Part shown: piece by piece, positions 51,902 to 62,220 of the stretch
How positions within the stretch are numbered: position 1 is the first letter of the stretch
Layout: each line of letters begins with the position of its first letter
Assembly (NCBI RefSeq): GCF_022557175.1
Contig: NZ_CP092915.1
Span: 372,001 to 436,000 of the forward strand
Source: Mycolicibacterium sp. YH-1
GTDB taxonomy: Bacteria > Actinomycetota > Actinomycetes > Mycobacteriales > Mycobacteriaceae
DNA: 64,000 bases
Direction: 5' to 3'
The notes under the pieces: generated by a model
The model's input: only the letters and a program-made list of their open reading frames with translations
Database searches by the model: none
Told to the model about the DNA's origin: nothing
Position numbers and translations under genes: made by a program

Positions 51902-52795
51902 CTAAGGGGTGCGACCGTCGATCACGACCCCCGCGGCCTCCTCGAGGGGTTTGACGATCGAGGTGAAGTCCGATCCGGGGCCCTGGGTGTCCATCGTCGA
52001 CTCCCACAGTGCGGCAACGGCATCCGCGACTTGGGTGGGCAGGCCAAGCGAGTGGGCCTCCTCCAGGTAGAGCCTGACGTCCTTGACCATCAACCCGGTC
52101 GCGAAGCCGTAGTCGAAGGTGCGGGGCAGCACGGCGCGAGGGAACTTGTCGCGGCTGGCGTGGGTGCCGCCGGAACCCGCGTTGAGGACGTCGATCATCA
52201 CCTGAGCGTCGAGCCCGGCCTTGACCCCCATGACCATCGCCTCTGCCGTCGCGGCCAGCGCCGTCGCCGCGAGGAGGTTGTTCACCAGCTTCATGGTCTG
52301 CGCGGCACCGGGTTTCTCGCTGACCAGGATCGGGCGGCCGATGGCCTCAAGCGCGGGTTTGACGGTGTCGAACTCGGTGCGGGCCCCCGACACCATGACC
52401 GCGAGCGTGCCGTTCTGCGCGCCTGCCACACCGCCGCTGACCGGGCTGTCCAGCGCGGCGATGCCAGCGTCGGCCAGAGTGCCGTGAATGCGTTGCGCCA
52501 CATCGCGCCCCACCGTTGAGAGATCCACGAAGCGACGAACGCGGCTGCCCGCGACGACGCCGTCGACGCCCGTCGCGACATCGAGTGAGGCCTGTAGCGA
52601 CGGCAGGCTGGCGAGCACCGTCTCGGCGCGGTCGGCAACATCGCGCACGGAGGCGCCCTGCGCAGCGCCCACCGCGACGGCACTGGCCACCACGTCGGGA
52701 CGGGCGTCGAACACCACGACGGCATGCCCGGCGTCGACGAGACGCCGCATCATGGGAAAGCCCATGTTTCCCAGGCCTATGAACCCGATGTCCAC
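51902..52795 (-). CDS. 3-hydroxyisobutyrate dehydrogenase-like beta-hydroxyacid dehydrogenase
   Basis: A 297-residue enzyme with IGFIGLGNMGFPMMRRL (NAD binding), the substrate motif DSPVSGGVAGAQNGTLAVMVSG, and the catalytic lysine in MKLVNNLLAATAL. All family signatures are present, unlike the imine-reductase-like pair at 7767-9490. It oxidises beta-hydroxyacids to semialdehydes. It is the last gene of the minus-strand operon, three bases after the CMD-family gene. Confidence 0.88.
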   Translation of the reverse strand: MDIGFIGLGNMGFPMMRRLVDAGHAVVVFDARPDVVASAVAVGAAQGASVRDVADRAETVLASLPSLQASLDVATGVDGVVAGSRVRRFVDLSTVGRDVAQRIHGTLADAGIAALDSPVSGGVAGAQNGTLAVMVSGARTEFDTVKPALEAIGRPILVSEKPGAAQTMKLVNNLLAATALAATAEAMVMGVKAGLDAQVMIDVLNAGSGGTHASRDKFPRAVLPRTFDYGFATGLMVKDVRLYLEEAHSLGLPTQVADAVAALWESTMDTQGPGSDFTSIVKPLEEAAGVVIDGRTP

Positions 52796-52798
52796 TGG

Positions 52799-53179
52799 CT
52801 AATCGCCGTCGATCTCGGCGAACACCTCGCGGGCCAGGCGAAAGCTGTCCACCGCGGCGGGTGCGCCGGCATAGACGCCCACCTGCAGGAAGACCTCGCG
52901 GATCTCCTCACGGGTGACACCGTTGTTGAGGGCACCCCGGATGTGGGTGCGCAGTTCGTGCGGACGGTTGAGTACGGCGATCATCGCCAGATTGAGCATG
53001 CTGCGCGTCTTGAGTTCCAGGCCGTCGCGACCCCACACCGCGCCCCAGCAGTATTCGGTCAGCAGATCCTGCAGCGGTTTTGAGAACTCATCGGCGTTGG
53101 CGGTGGCCTTGGCGACGTAGGCTTCTCCGAGCACTGCCGTGCGGATCTCGCGTCCCTTGTCGTACGTTTTCTGGTCCAT
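52799..53179 (-). CDS. Carboxymuconolactone decarboxylase-family protein
   Basis: A 126-residue all-helical CMD-family protein: LLTEYCWGAVWGRDGLELKTRSMLNLAMIAVL and ELRTHIRGALNNGVTREEIREVFLQVGVYAG. It lacks the CxxC of AhpD-type peroxidases, so a decarboxylase/hydrolase-type activity on a lactone or an uncharacterised role is more likely. It lies in the operon between the TetR gene and the hydroxyacid dehydrogenase. Confidence 0.85.
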   Translation of the reverse strand: MDQKTYDKGREIRTAVLGEAYVAKATANADEFSKPLQDLLTEYCWGAVWGRDGLELKTRSMLNLAMIAVLNRPHELRTHIRGALNNGVTREEIREVFLQVGVYAGAPAAVDSFRLAREVFAEIDGD

Positions 53180-53212
53180 GAGTCCACCATTTCATGGGGA
53201 CGTGCGTCGGTG

Positions 53213-53812
53213 TCAGTCGCGCCGCTCGAGCACCCGTTCGGTGATGTGGCTGAGCGTGACGCGCAGAGTCTCGTCGTCGATATCGTTCACCAGCGGGTTG
53301 ATCACCGACCCTGCGATCGCCGCTGACATCACCGCCGCTGTGACCCGAGCCTCGATGTCGTCGTGTTCATCGAGCAGGACGCCATAGAGGCGGCTGAGGA
53401 AGTGCGCGAACGGTTCGTGTGCCCCGAGCAGCCGCACGATCACCGGGTCGTTGACCAGTGTGCCGATCCACTTGCGACGCGTGACTGCCACCGCGATGAC
53501 TTTGTTCAGCAACACCTTTCGGCCGTTGAGCGGATCCGGATCGGCCTCCGCGGCCGCCAGCGGTTCCTCGAGCGTGGCCAGTTCGCGGTCGGTCATCGCG
53601 ATGACGATCTCGTTCTTGGTGTTGAACTGGTGATACACCGCGGCCTTGCTCACCCCGATGGCGTCGGCGATCATCTGAAGCGACGTGCCGCCGACGCCGT
53701 GATCGCCGATCAGGTCCATCGCGGCGTCGAGGACGCGGTGCTGAGCGGCCGTCCTGGCAATGCTGCCCAAACGGTGCTCCGGGGTGGTTGGCGCTTCTGG
53801 CACGGCATTCAC
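53213..53812 (-). CDS. TetR-family regulator
   Basis: A 199-residue regulator with the N-terminal HTH TSLQMIADAIGVSKAAVYHQFNTKNEI and a helical ligand domain. The GTG start at 53812 is five bases from the stop of the COX IV-like gene, so it is the fifth gene of the operon starting at 56280. It is the natural candidate to bind the double palindrome upstream of that operon. The effector is unknown. Confidence 0.88.
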   Translation of the reverse strand: MNAVPEAPTTPEHRLGSIARTAAQHRVLDAAMDLIGDHGVGGTSLQMIADAIGVSKAAVYHQFNTKNEIVIAMTDRELATLEEPLAAAEADPDPLNGRKVLLNKVIAVAVTRRKWIGTLVNDPVIVRLLGAHEPFAHFLSRLYGVLLDEHDDIEARVTAAVMSAAIAGSVINPLVNDIDDETLRVTLSHITERVLERRD

Positions 53813-53817
53813 GATAG

Positions 53818-54120
53818 TCAGTACAGGTAGATGACGAGAACGCCGAGCCACAACGTGGCCAGCCAGCCGTCGGTGGCCAGCCTCAACCACTGGGGCGCGG
53901 TGCGGACCTCCATGAAGTAGCGGATGATCATGCGGCTCTTGATGAATCCCAGTGCGATCACGGTGATGGAGATCCACGCGCTGGCCTTCGCAACGCCGGC
54001 GGAGTGATCGGGTGCCAGCCACCATGACGCGACGGTTATCGCGGAAAGCACCACCCACGCGCAGGTGATGGCGCGGCTAGCGTGCTCGGTGCTCGCGGTG
54101 GTGGTCGGCGCGGTGGTCAT
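53818..54120 (-). CDS. Cytochrome c oxidase subunit IV-like membrane protein
   Basis: A 100-residue protein with three transmembrane segments (VVLSAITVASWWLA, AWISITVIALGFIKSRM, ATLWLGVLVIYLY). IKSRMIIRYFMEVRTAP between TM2 and TM3 matches the prokaryotic COX4/NorF-like family. It directly follows a subunit III-like gene. No subunit I or II gene is present in the window. Confidence 0.75.
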   Translation of the reverse strand: MTTAPTTTASTEHASRAITCAWVVLSAITVASWWLAPDHSAGVAKASAWISITVIALGFIKSRMIIRYFMEVRTAPQWLRLATDGWLATLWLGVLVIYLY

Positions 54121-54125
54121 AGGTG

Positions 54126-54752
54126 TCACCTCAACACGTAGAGCAGGGCGAAGATGGCGATCCACAGCAGGTCGATCAGGTGCCAGTAGATGGCGCCGGA
54201 CTCGACCATGGACAGCCGGCGCTTGCGCGGATTGCGCAACTCGCGGACCACGACCCCGAGGATGATCAGGCCGAGGGTGACGTGGAACAGGTGCACGCCG
54301 GTGAGCATGTAGTAGAACGTGAAGAACTCGTTGGTCGACATGGTGTAGCCGGCCATGAGCTCGGTGGCCCACTCATAGGCCTTGACGGCAATGAACAGCG
54401 CCCCGAACGCCCCGCCGTAATAGGTGAGGCGGATGGCCCGCCGGTGCTCTCCTGCGCGCACGGCCAGCACGCTGCGCGCGATGAACCAGGAGCTGGTCAG
54501 CAACACGATGGTGTTGACCACGCCCACGGTGATGTTGAGGTGTTGCTGCGAGGCGATGAACAGCTGCGGGTTCATCGCGCGGTGGATCATGAAGATGATG
54601 AAGTACGCGCCGAAGATGACCATGTCGCCGAGCACCATGATCCACATGTGGTGGTCACCGGGCGTGTGCGGTTGAGGTTGCGCCACAGCGCCTTCGGGCT
54701 GCGCAGTGTTCAGCGGGTCTTGGGGTGGTGCGGTCTGCTCGGCGTTCGTCAT
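54126..54752 (-). CDS. Cytochrome c oxidase subunit III-like (NorE-type) protein
   Basis: A 208-residue heme-copper oxidase subunit III-family protein with about five transmembrane helices. Signatures are HHMWIMVLGDMVIFGAYF, EFFTFYYMLTGVHLFHVTLG and SGAIYWHLIDLLWIAIFALLYV. Short subunit III versions of this kind occur with quinol or NO reductases (NorE). It overlaps the next upstream membrane-protein gene by 4 bases. Confidence 0.85.
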   Translation of the reverse strand: MTNAEQTAPPQDPLNTAQPEGAVAQPQPHTPGDHHMWIMVLGDMVIFGAYFIIFMIHRAMNPQLFIASQQHLNITVGVVNTIVLLTSSWFIARSVLAVRAGEHRRAIRLTYYGGAFGALFIAVKAYEWATELMAGYTMSTNEFFTFYYMLTGVHLFHVTLGLIILGVVVRELRNPRKRRLSMVESGAIYWHLIDLLWIAIFALLYVLR

Positions 54753-55525
54753 GGCAGCGGCGCCTCATCGACGGGCTGGTTCTGGGTGGCCTTCTTCAGG
54801 AACATGATGACGGCTGACAGCCACACACCGAAGATCACCGTGCCCATCCAGAAGGAGATCGAGCCGTTCCATGCGAACGCCCCGGCCTTCGACACGAACA
54901 CCGCGACCGCCATGACCTCGGTGACGATCTGCCAAACGCTCACGTAGGCAAGCCATTTCGGGAAGATCTCGTTGCGGTCGTAGAGGATCGCGACGGCCAT
55001 GGCGAAGTAGGCCGCGGTGAAGCAGCCAAGCGAGCCGACGTAGGACAGCAGGCCCAGGTCGTAGAGCAGGGCAAGCTGCTCGGGGTCCCGGTCGGGGCGG
55101 AATGTGGCGACCAGGAAGAGGCACGCAACCAGCAGACATCCCGGCAGCGCGCCGACCGCCATGCCGCCCATATAGGCGTAGGCCATCACCGACCCGCTCG
55201 TCATGCGCTTCATGTGAAAGACCACGATGCCGTTGGCGATGCCCGCGCCGCCGACGATGAGGATCAAAGCGCAGAAGCCGATCTGGATGGTGGTGGCGTG
55301 CTGGCTGAAGAAGTCGACCATCTGGGACTGCGAGATGTCCGGCCGAGGTGGTGGCATCACCCGCGCCAGCGCGAAGAAGATCACCCCGAACGCGGCGTAG
55401 AACGCGGGCACGATCCAGAAGACGAGCCACACATCCCGCTTACCCGCTGCGGGTGGCCTTGCCGGGTCCCGGGTTTCGGTGCCATGGGTGCCGTCAACGG
55501 GAGCGGGCGTCGCGACCTCGGTCAT
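54749..55525 (-). CDS. Six-to-seven-helix membrane protein of unknown function (copy 2)
   Basis: A 258-residue polytopic protein with a proline/alanine-rich cytosolic N-terminus. It shares FHMKRM, ATFRPDRDPE, FPKWLAY and WNGSISFW with the following upstream paralogue, evidence of an old duplication. No family can be named. Its place between a paralogue and COX III/IV-like genes suggests a membrane complex. ATG 55525 overlaps the paralogue stop by 4 bases. Confidence 0.7.
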   Translation of the reverse strand: MTEVATPAPVDGTHGTETRDPARPPAAGKRDVWLVFWIVPAFYAAFGVIFFALARVMPPPRPDISQSQMVDFFSQHATTIQIGFCALILIVGGAGIANGIVVFHMKRMTSGSVMAYAYMGGMAVGALPGCLLVACLFLVATFRPDRDPEQLALLYDLGLLSYVGSLGCFTAAYFAMAVAILYDRNEIFPKWLAYVSVWQIVTEVMAVAVFVSKAGAFAWNGSISFWMGTVIFGVWLSAVIMFLKKATQNQPVDEAPLP

Positions 55526-56280
55526 GCGGTGATGCCCTCCTTGACCGCTTGACGGTGCAGTGCGGCGCGCAGCACGAAGAACATGACGACCACGAACGCG
55601 GCGTACGCACCGTTGCGCAGCCAGAATGAGATGAGACCGTCCCAGGCCAGCGGGCCCGTACGGAACGCACCGGCCAGGGCGGCGGGCGCGATCGCGACCG
55701 CGGTGGCAATGGAGAAGTGCCCGACCCACCGCGGGAACACGGGCTCGTGCGCGGTGTCGCTCGTTCCCGTGTCGAAGTACACCGCGAGGCCGAGCAGCAG
55801 ATTCTGGCCGACGATCATGCCCACCGGCGCGATGAACACGATCCACGCCATGTCGTTGAGAAGCAGGATCAGTTCGGGGTTGCGTTCGGGTCGGAAGGCG
55901 GCGACGAGGAAGAAGATGTTGGCGAGCGCGAATATCGTTGCGCCACTGACGGCAGCCGTCAGGAAGCAGTAGGCGAAGACGTGGCTCTGGGTGGCCATCC
56001 GCTTCATCTGCACCACGATCACCATGAAGAACGGGATCAGCATCACGCCGCAGAGGTCATAGGTCACCATGCTGAATCTGATGGCGGCGGTGTTCTCGGC
56101 GTAGAACGCCGCCACCTGTTCGGCGCTGAGTTCCGGGGACAGTGGCGGTGTGAAACCGCGGAAGGCGAAGAACGCGACCACGTAGATCAGCAGGAACGCC
56201 GGCGCCGCCCACAACGCGACCAGCTGGGTCTTGACGTTGGCAGTCTTCGGAAGATCCTCGGCCTCGGCGAGTATCTGCAT
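55522..56280 (-). CDS. Six-to-seven-helix membrane protein of unknown function (copy 1)
   Basis: A 252-residue polytopic protein, first gene of the operon. It carries VQMKRM, AAFRPERNPE, FPRWVGH and WDGLISFW, the same anchors as copy 2. The MKRM and FRPxRxPE motifs lie in cytosolic loops. It starts at ATG 56280, 28 bases downstream of the first of two palindromic operators. Function unknown; co-occurrence with oxidase subunits suggests a quinone- or steroid-linked membrane role, unproven. Confidence 0.7.
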   Translation of the reverse strand: MQILAEAEDLPKTANVKTQLVALWAAPAFLLIYVVAFFAFRGFTPPLSPELSAEQVAAFYAENTAAIRFSMVTYDLCGVMLIPFFMVIVVQMKRMATQSHVFAYCFLTAAVSGATIFALANIFFLVAAFRPERNPELILLLNDMAWIVFIAPVGMIVGQNLLLGLAVYFDTGTSDTAHEPVFPRWVGHFSIATAVAIAPAALAGAFRTGPLAWDGLISFWLRNGAYAAFVVVMFFVLRAALHRQAVKEGITA

Positions 56281-56307
56281 CGCACCTCTTCTCCGCAGGG
56301 CCGGCCT

Positions 56308-56345
56308 TGCCGATCGGCTACTTGCGACGCTAGCCGATCGGCTAG
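56308..56345. promoter_or_regulatory. Two GCCGATCGGC palindromes, candidate TetR operators
   Basis: CTAGCCGATCGGCTAG (56330-56345) is a perfect 16-bp palindrome. TGCCGATCGGCTA (56308-56320) repeats its core, with centres 24 bases apart. They lie 28-65 bases upstream of the first gene of the membrane-protein/TetR operon and 22 bases after the GNAT gene end. Spacing and symmetry fit binding of two TetR dimers. Confidence 0.65.
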
Positions 56346-56367
56346 TGGAGGCGCAACGGGTCAGGCG

Positions 56368-56826
56368 CTAGGTGATCGCCTTGCGAAAGAAGACCCGCCG
56401 GTACCCGTCCTCGTCGCCGCGACCCGTCTCCACGTAGCCACGCCGCGGGTAGTAGTCGAGGTTCTCCGTCATCGCCTCGTTCGTACTCAGTCGGACCTCG
56501 GTGACCCCGAGATCGGCGGCATCGCGCTCGGCGCGCTCCAGAAGGCGTCGACCGTGACCGGCGCCCTGTGCCTGCGGTGCTACGGCGACGGTTTCGATGA
56601 CGACGTGATCGGCGTGGGGCACCACGACGATCATGGCGACAACCGAGGAACGGTCCTCGATCACCCAGACGCGGGCCGTGCCCACGAGCGCCGCGTAGTC
56701 GGCGAGCATCGGGGCCGGCGGCTTGCCGATCCGGTTGATGTAGCGCGTGAATGCCTCGTCGACGAGTGTGGCGATCGCGCTCACATCGGCGGCGGTCGCG
56801 CGGCGCAGTACCGGTTCGATCACCAA
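56368..56826 (-). CDS. GNAT-family N-acetyltransferase
   Basis: A 152-residue GNAT protein with the acetyl-CoA motif VAVAPQAQGAGHGRRLL (Q/RxxGxG/A), VRLSTNEAMTENLDYYPRRGYVETGR and the C-terminal RVFFRKA strand. It transfers an acetyl group from acetyl-CoA to an amine of unknown identity. It lies 27 bases from the PE-PPE gene end, on the same strand. Confidence 0.9.
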   Translation of the reverse strand: MVIEPVLRRATAADVSAIATLVDEAFTRYINRIGKPPAPMLADYAALVGTARVWVIEDRSSVVAMIVVVPHADHVVIETVAVAPQAQGAGHGRRLLERAERDAADLGVTEVRLSTNEAMTENLDYYPRRGYVETGRGDEDGYRRVFFRKAIT

Positions 56827-56852
56827 CCCGACGCTAGTGCGTGGCCGGGCGG

Positions 56853-58445
56853 TTAGGCCGCGGCGTCCTTGCGGTCGTTGTCGGAATCCGGTGCGGACGT
56901 CTTCGTATCGGGCTTCGTATCGGGCTTGGCGTCGGGCTCAGAGACCTTGGTCTCGGGCTCGGACTTCGGCTCGGTTTTCGGGTCCGGTTCGGTGATCGAT
57001 CCGGTCGCGGCACCCGGTGTCGTCTCGGCCGGGGTGGTGCTGACCGGACTCGCGCCGGTGCTGGTGGCCGGCGCCTTGGTGGCACCGATCGGGGTGACCT
57101 TGTTGCCGTTGGATGTCAGCTTCGGTTTCAGGCTGTCGACGCTCAAGGGCTTCGTCGGCTCTGTCTCCGGAGTCTCCGGATCCACCGTGGCCTCTTCGGT
57201 GGTCTCCTCTTGTGCCACAACGGGTTCGGGCTGGGCCACGTCGGTCTCGGTGCTCTCGGTGACCTGGAGTGCGGTGAAGTCGCTGCCGTGCAGTCCGGGA
57301 ACCACCGACGGAGACGCCGACGGCGAGGCGGCCACGGCGATCGACTTCGAGTCGGTGGCAAGGGACTTCGCGGCCAGTGCGGTCTGCCCGCCGGAGAGCA
57401 GATTGGTCATCCCCTCCTGGAAGTTCATCAGCCCCTCGTGCAGGGCGCCCGGCACCGCGAGCAGCGCCTTGATGATCCTGTCGGGGGGAGTGAAGAGCGA
57501 GAAGGGTGTGTTGACATCGGCGTTCGCGTACGTGCGATCGGTGTAGCCCATGTCGACCACGACTCGTAGCAGCGGTTCGATGGCGCCGAGGAACGGTTCG
57601 GTCAACAGCGTCAACTGCAGCATCGACGATAGTTCCCGTATCGGTCCCAGCAGCGGCAGCTGTTGGTTGCGGTAGAGGATGTAGGTGTCAGTTCCGCCGG
57701 CGCTGTTCACGACCTCCTTCTCCAGGTGAGGCGTGGTCTCGGGGTCGATGGCGTCGTAGTACCGATCTGGATGCGCGTAGCGGGCCGCGAGTGCGGCGTT
57801 GAGCAGTGAGAGCGGATTGAAGTACGCAGGGAAGTCCGCGACGGGGTCGTACTCGATCGCGTGATAGGTCGTGTCGTATCGCGTTGGCTGGCTGGGGCCA
57901 ATCGGGTCGATGATGAAGGGGATGAAGAGTCCGGGGAAGCGGCTGTAGATACCGCCGTTGGGCGCGAATGGGGACGCGATCATCACGAACGTCAGTTGGT
58001 CGGCCGATGGTGCGCCTTCGGGCCCTGGACCGACGGGTTTGGCCTGCAGGTTGCGTCGCACCCGTTCGGCGACCAGGGATCCCTCCGAGTAGCCGGCGAC
58101 GATCAGGTACGTCTCACTGGAGTGGGCCACGAGGGCGAGGTGCATGGCGGGAACCCCGATGTTGCGACTCTCGGCGAGGTTGATCGTCGCGGGGTAGTGG
58201 ACGGCCTCGTAGCCGTAACCGGCAGGCTGCACCGTCGCACTGAGCTTCTGCTGCACACGCTCGCCCGCCGAGTCGCCGCGTCCGCCCGCGCCGATGACGG
58301 TGTTGGTGAGCGCCACCATGGCGTCCATGACGGTGTTGTTGGTCGCGTGCCCCAGGACCAGTGCGCCGGACATGCCGGCCGCCGTGACGAAGACCAGTGC
58401 GGTGTCACGCGCCCTGCGGTGTCTGCCGTTGTGATTCCGCGCCAC
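56853..58445 (-). CDS. PE-PPE-domain exported serine hydrolase
   Basis: A 530-residue protein. A basic N-terminus and signal sequence (TALVFVTAAGMSGALVLG) are followed by a PE-PPE (PF08237) alpha/beta hydrolase domain (about 35-330) with nucleophile elbow IVAGYSEGSLVAERV. A C-terminal 190-residue low-complexity T/P/E/K-rich tail ends in PDTKPDTKTSAPDS repeats. No PE or PPE leader is present, so it uses the general secretory route. GTG 58445 has GGGAG/GGGGG upstream; GTG 58493 is an alternative giving 16 more residues. Family members are esterases acting on envelope lipids. Confidence 0.8.
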   Translation of the reverse strand: MARNHNGRHRRARDTALVFVTAAGMSGALVLGHATNNTVMDAMVALTNTVIGAGGRGDSAGERVQQKLSATVQPAGYGYEAVHYPATINLAESRNIGVPAMHLALVAHSSETYLIVAGYSEGSLVAERVRRNLQAKPVGPGPEGAPSADQLTFVMIASPFAPNGGIYSRFPGLFIPFIIDPIGPSQPTRYDTTYHAIEYDPVADFPAYFNPLSLLNAALAARYAHPDRYYDAIDPETTPHLEKEVVNSAGGTDTYILYRNQQLPLLGPIRELSSMLQLTLLTEPFLGAIEPLLRVVVDMGYTDRTYANADVNTPFSLFTPPDRIIKALLAVPGALHEGLMNFQEGMTNLLSGGQTALAAKSLATDSKSIAVAASPSASPSVVPGLHGSDFTALQVTESTETDVAQPEPVVAQEETTEEATVDPETPETEPTKPLSVDSLKPKLTSNGNKVTPIGATKAPATSTGASPVSTTPAETTPGAATGSITEPDPKTEPKSEPETKVSEPDAKPDTKPDTKTSAPDSDNDRKDAAA

Positions 58446-58605
58446 AAAACGCCCCCACTCCCGATGCTGCGCGACCCTGCGCGAATCGGACACTACTCCC
58501 GGTCATGGGCGTTTCGGCGTGGTTTTCAGAGGTGGTGCGGACACGATGACGGCGGCGCCCCGATGGGACGCCGCCGCCTCGAAATGTGCCTGTTGGTTGC
58601 CCGAG

Positions 58606-59106
58606 TCAGGGGCAGGTGACCTCAATCGCGAAGGGCTTGGTGACCGGGGCCATCGGGTTGGCCATGTCGATGCCGGTCGCGTTGCCGGTGATCTTGTAGG
58701 TGTTGCCGTCCTTCGACGCGGTGGCCTCACCCGCGCCGGCGCCGACGGCCAGCGTGACGCCGTTGACGTTGCCCAGGCCGACCGAGGTGACGGTGGGCGA
58801 GTCGCCCTCGCTGATGACGGCGGCGATGCCGGTGGCTGCCTCGCCGATCGCGATGTTCATGTTGCCGCCCATGGCGCTGCAGACGACTGTGCCGTTGACC
58901 TGCTGGTCCTGGCCGTCGATGGTGACCTTCGTGCCGCCGGGTGCGGCTGTGGCAGTTGGGGATTCGGCCGCGGACGTCGTGGCCGTGGTCGAGGTGGCCC
59001 CGGTGGTGGTCGTACTCTCCGCCGACTTGTCGTTCGACGAACAGCCGGACAGGCCGGCGATCAGAACGGCCGCACTACCCACAACGACGAGCAATCCAGT
59101 CTTCAC
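58606..59106 (-). CDS. lpqH: 19 kDa lipoprotein antigen LpqH
   Basis: A 166-residue lipoprotein with signal peptide and lipobox AGLSGC (Cys22), a T/S/A-rich linker often O-glycosylated in this family, and the conserved LpqH core: [65 protein letters not shown] and EVTC. Two cysteines (in VVC and VTC) probably form the disulfide. The GTG start has AGGAG upstream. In M. tuberculosis this is a TLR2 ligand (Rv3763). Next to it is a shorter paralogue. Confidence 0.93.
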   Translation of the reverse strand: MKTGLLVVVGSAAVLIAGLSGCSSNDKSAESTTTTGATSTTATTSAAESPTATAAPGGTKVTIDGQDQQVNGTVVCSAMGGNMNIAIGEAATGIAAVISEGDSPTVTSVGLGNVNGVTLAVGAGAGEATASKDGNTYKITGNATGIDMANPMAPVTKPFAIEVTCP

Positions 59107-59245
59107 ATCGGTCTCCTTCGGTAAGTGTGACCTGTCAAGATCAACAAGCCATCTCTCGTACTATGGCCCGCTGCTGACCTGCGGTCATGGGAATGCGTGA
59201 AAAATCCGTCAGGCGGTGCCAACTTGTCGCTCGTTGTTCAGGCAG

Positions 59246-59689
59246 TCAGCACGCGGCCGTGATCGTGAAGGAGCCGGCGGACCGGAAGCTGGGATCGGAG
59301 GTGAGAAAACCGTCGGCCTTCCCCGAAATGTTGTACGTCCGACCGGTCATCGTGACGGTGGCCTCGCCCCCGAGTCCGGCGTTGTAACTTCCGGTGAAGC
59401 CGGCGAGGTTGTTGAGGTTCACAGATTGGACGGTCAAGGCACCCTCGTTCGACACCACGCTGACCGATCCCGATTTATCGTCACCGGTCGTGATGGTGAC
59501 CACTGATCCGGCGGTGGTGCAGGACACTGCGTCGGTGGTGCCAGCGTCGGTGTCGTTTATGGTCACAGTGGCGGTCCCGACGGGGAGGGCGCCGGGCTCG
59601 TTCTCGGCTGGCGGTGGGGACGAGCACGCGGTCATACCACCGGCCACGAACACCATTGTGAGTACCGCGATCGCGGGGGCTGTACGCAT
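59246..59689 (-). CDS. LpqH-family lipoprotein
   Basis: A 147-residue lipoprotein with lipobox GMTAC (Cys22). The core aligns with LpqH: ATVTINDTDAGTTDAVSC, SVNLNNLAGFTGSYNAGLGGEA, TYNISGKADGF and FTITAAC. The paired cysteines are conserved while the rest has diverged and the linker is shorter. It precedes lpqH on the same strand with 139 bases between. Its ATG (59689) is only 19 bases from the divergent tgt start. Confidence 0.85.
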   Translation of the reverse strand: MRTAPAIAVLTMVFVAGGMTACSSPPPAENEPGALPVGTATVTINDTDAGTTDAVSCTTAGSVVTITTGDDKSGSVSVVSNEGALTVQSVNLNNLAGFTGSYNAGLGGEATVTMTGRTYNISGKADGFLTSDPSFRSAGSFTITAAC

Positions 59690-59696
59690 GGTGTGA

Positions 59697-60953
<1,257 letters not shown>

Positions 60954-60995
60954 CGGGGCCGACACAGCACTCTTGGACGCGTGCACAATAAGAGC

Positions 60996-62219
60996 ATGAC
61001 GACGACCGCCGAGGCGCAGACGCTGGTGATGCAGCTGCTCGATCCGTCGGCCCGAGCCAACCCCTACCCGCTGTACGAGCAGATCCGCGAGCATGGCCCG
61101 CTGCACATGCCAGACAGCCGACTCACCGTGTTCTCGTCCTTCGCCGACTGCGACGAGGTGCTGCGCCACCCGGCATCGGCCAGCGACAGCATGAAATCGT
61201 CTGTCGTACAGGAGCAGATCGCCCAGGGTGCCGAGATGCGGCCACTGGGGCCACCGGGGTTCCTGTTCCTCGACCCACCGGACCACACCCGGCTGCGCGG
61301 CCTCGTCAGCAAGGCCTTCGTGCCGCGGGTTGTCAACGCGCTGGAACCCGATATCACCGCGTTGGTCGACGGACTGCTGGACGCCATCGAGCGCCGGGGC
61401 TCCTTCGACGTGATCGCCGATCTGGCGTACCCGCTCCCGGTCGCGGTGATCTGCCGACTGCTCGGCGTGCCGATCGAGGACGAGCCCGAGTTCAGCCGCG
61501 CCTCGGCGCTGCTGGCCCAGGGGCTCGACCCGTTCAGCACCCTGAACAGTGAGGATCCCGAGCGTGCCGAGAAGCGCCAGGAGGCGGGCCGGTGGCTGCG
61601 CGAGTACCTGCGTGGTCTTATCGATGTGCGGCGCGGTGCGCTCCGCGAGGACCTGATCTCGGGTCTGATCGCCGCGGAAGAGGGCGGTGACCAGCTCACC
61701 GAGGAGGAGATCGTCGCGACGTGCAACCTGCTGCTGATCGCGGGGCATGAGACCACGGTCAACCTGATCGCGAATGCCATGCTGGCGATGCTGCGAGAAC
61801 CGTCGCTGTGGCGTGCACTGGCGAGCGACCCGAGCCGGGCGGGGGCGGTGGTCGAGGAGACGATGCGGTACGACCCTCCGGTGCAGCTCGTCATGCGAAT
61901 CGCCAGCGAGGATATGACGATCGGGAGTGTGGACATTCCGAAGGGCGACAGCATGCTGCTGCTGATCGCCGCGTCACACCGCGATCCCGCGGTGGCCGAG
62001 CGGCCGGGTGAGTTCGATCCCGACCGAGCGACCATTCGGCACCTGGGCTTCGGCAAGGGGCGGCACTTCTGTCTCGGGGCCCCACTGGCCCGGCTGGAGG
62101 CCACGGCAGTGCTGTCGGCGGTGACGGTCCGCTTCCCGAACGCGCGTATCGCCGGTGAGGCCGTCTACAAGCCCAACCTGACGTTGCGCGGTCTGGCCTC
62201 ACTGCCGGTCACCGTCTAG
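60996..62219 (+). CDS. Cytochrome P450
   Basis: A 407-residue P450: I-helix AGHETT, K-helix EETMRYDPPVQL, and heme loop FGKGRHFCLGAPLARLEA. The LDPPDHTRLRGLVSKAF C-helix region is typical of actinobacterial P450s. ATG 60996 is preferred; an in-frame GTG lies at 60981. It differs clearly from the P450 at 49603, so they are not recent duplicates. The next gene, a CoA-transferase, lies beyond a hairpin element. Confidence 0.92.
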   Translation: MTTTAEAQTLVMQLLDPSARANPYPLYEQIREHGPLHMPDSRLTVFSSFADCDEVLRHPASASDSMKSSVVQEQIAQGAEMRPLGPPGFLFLDPPDHTRLRGLVSKAFVPRVVNALEPDITALVDGLLDAIERRGSFDVIADLAYPLPVAVICRLLGVPIEDEPEFSRASALLAQGLDPFSTLNSEDPERAEKRQEAGRWLREYLRGLIDVRRGALREDLISGLIAAEEGGDQLTEEEIVATCNLLLIAGHETTVNLIANAMLAMLREPSLWRALASDPSRAGAVVEETMRYDPPVQLVMRIASEDMTIGSVDIPKGDSMLLLIAASHRDPAVAERPGEFDPDRATIRHLGFGKGRHFCLGAPLARLEATAVLSAVTVRFPNARIAGEAVYKPNLTLRGLASLPVTV

Positions 62220-62220
62220 C

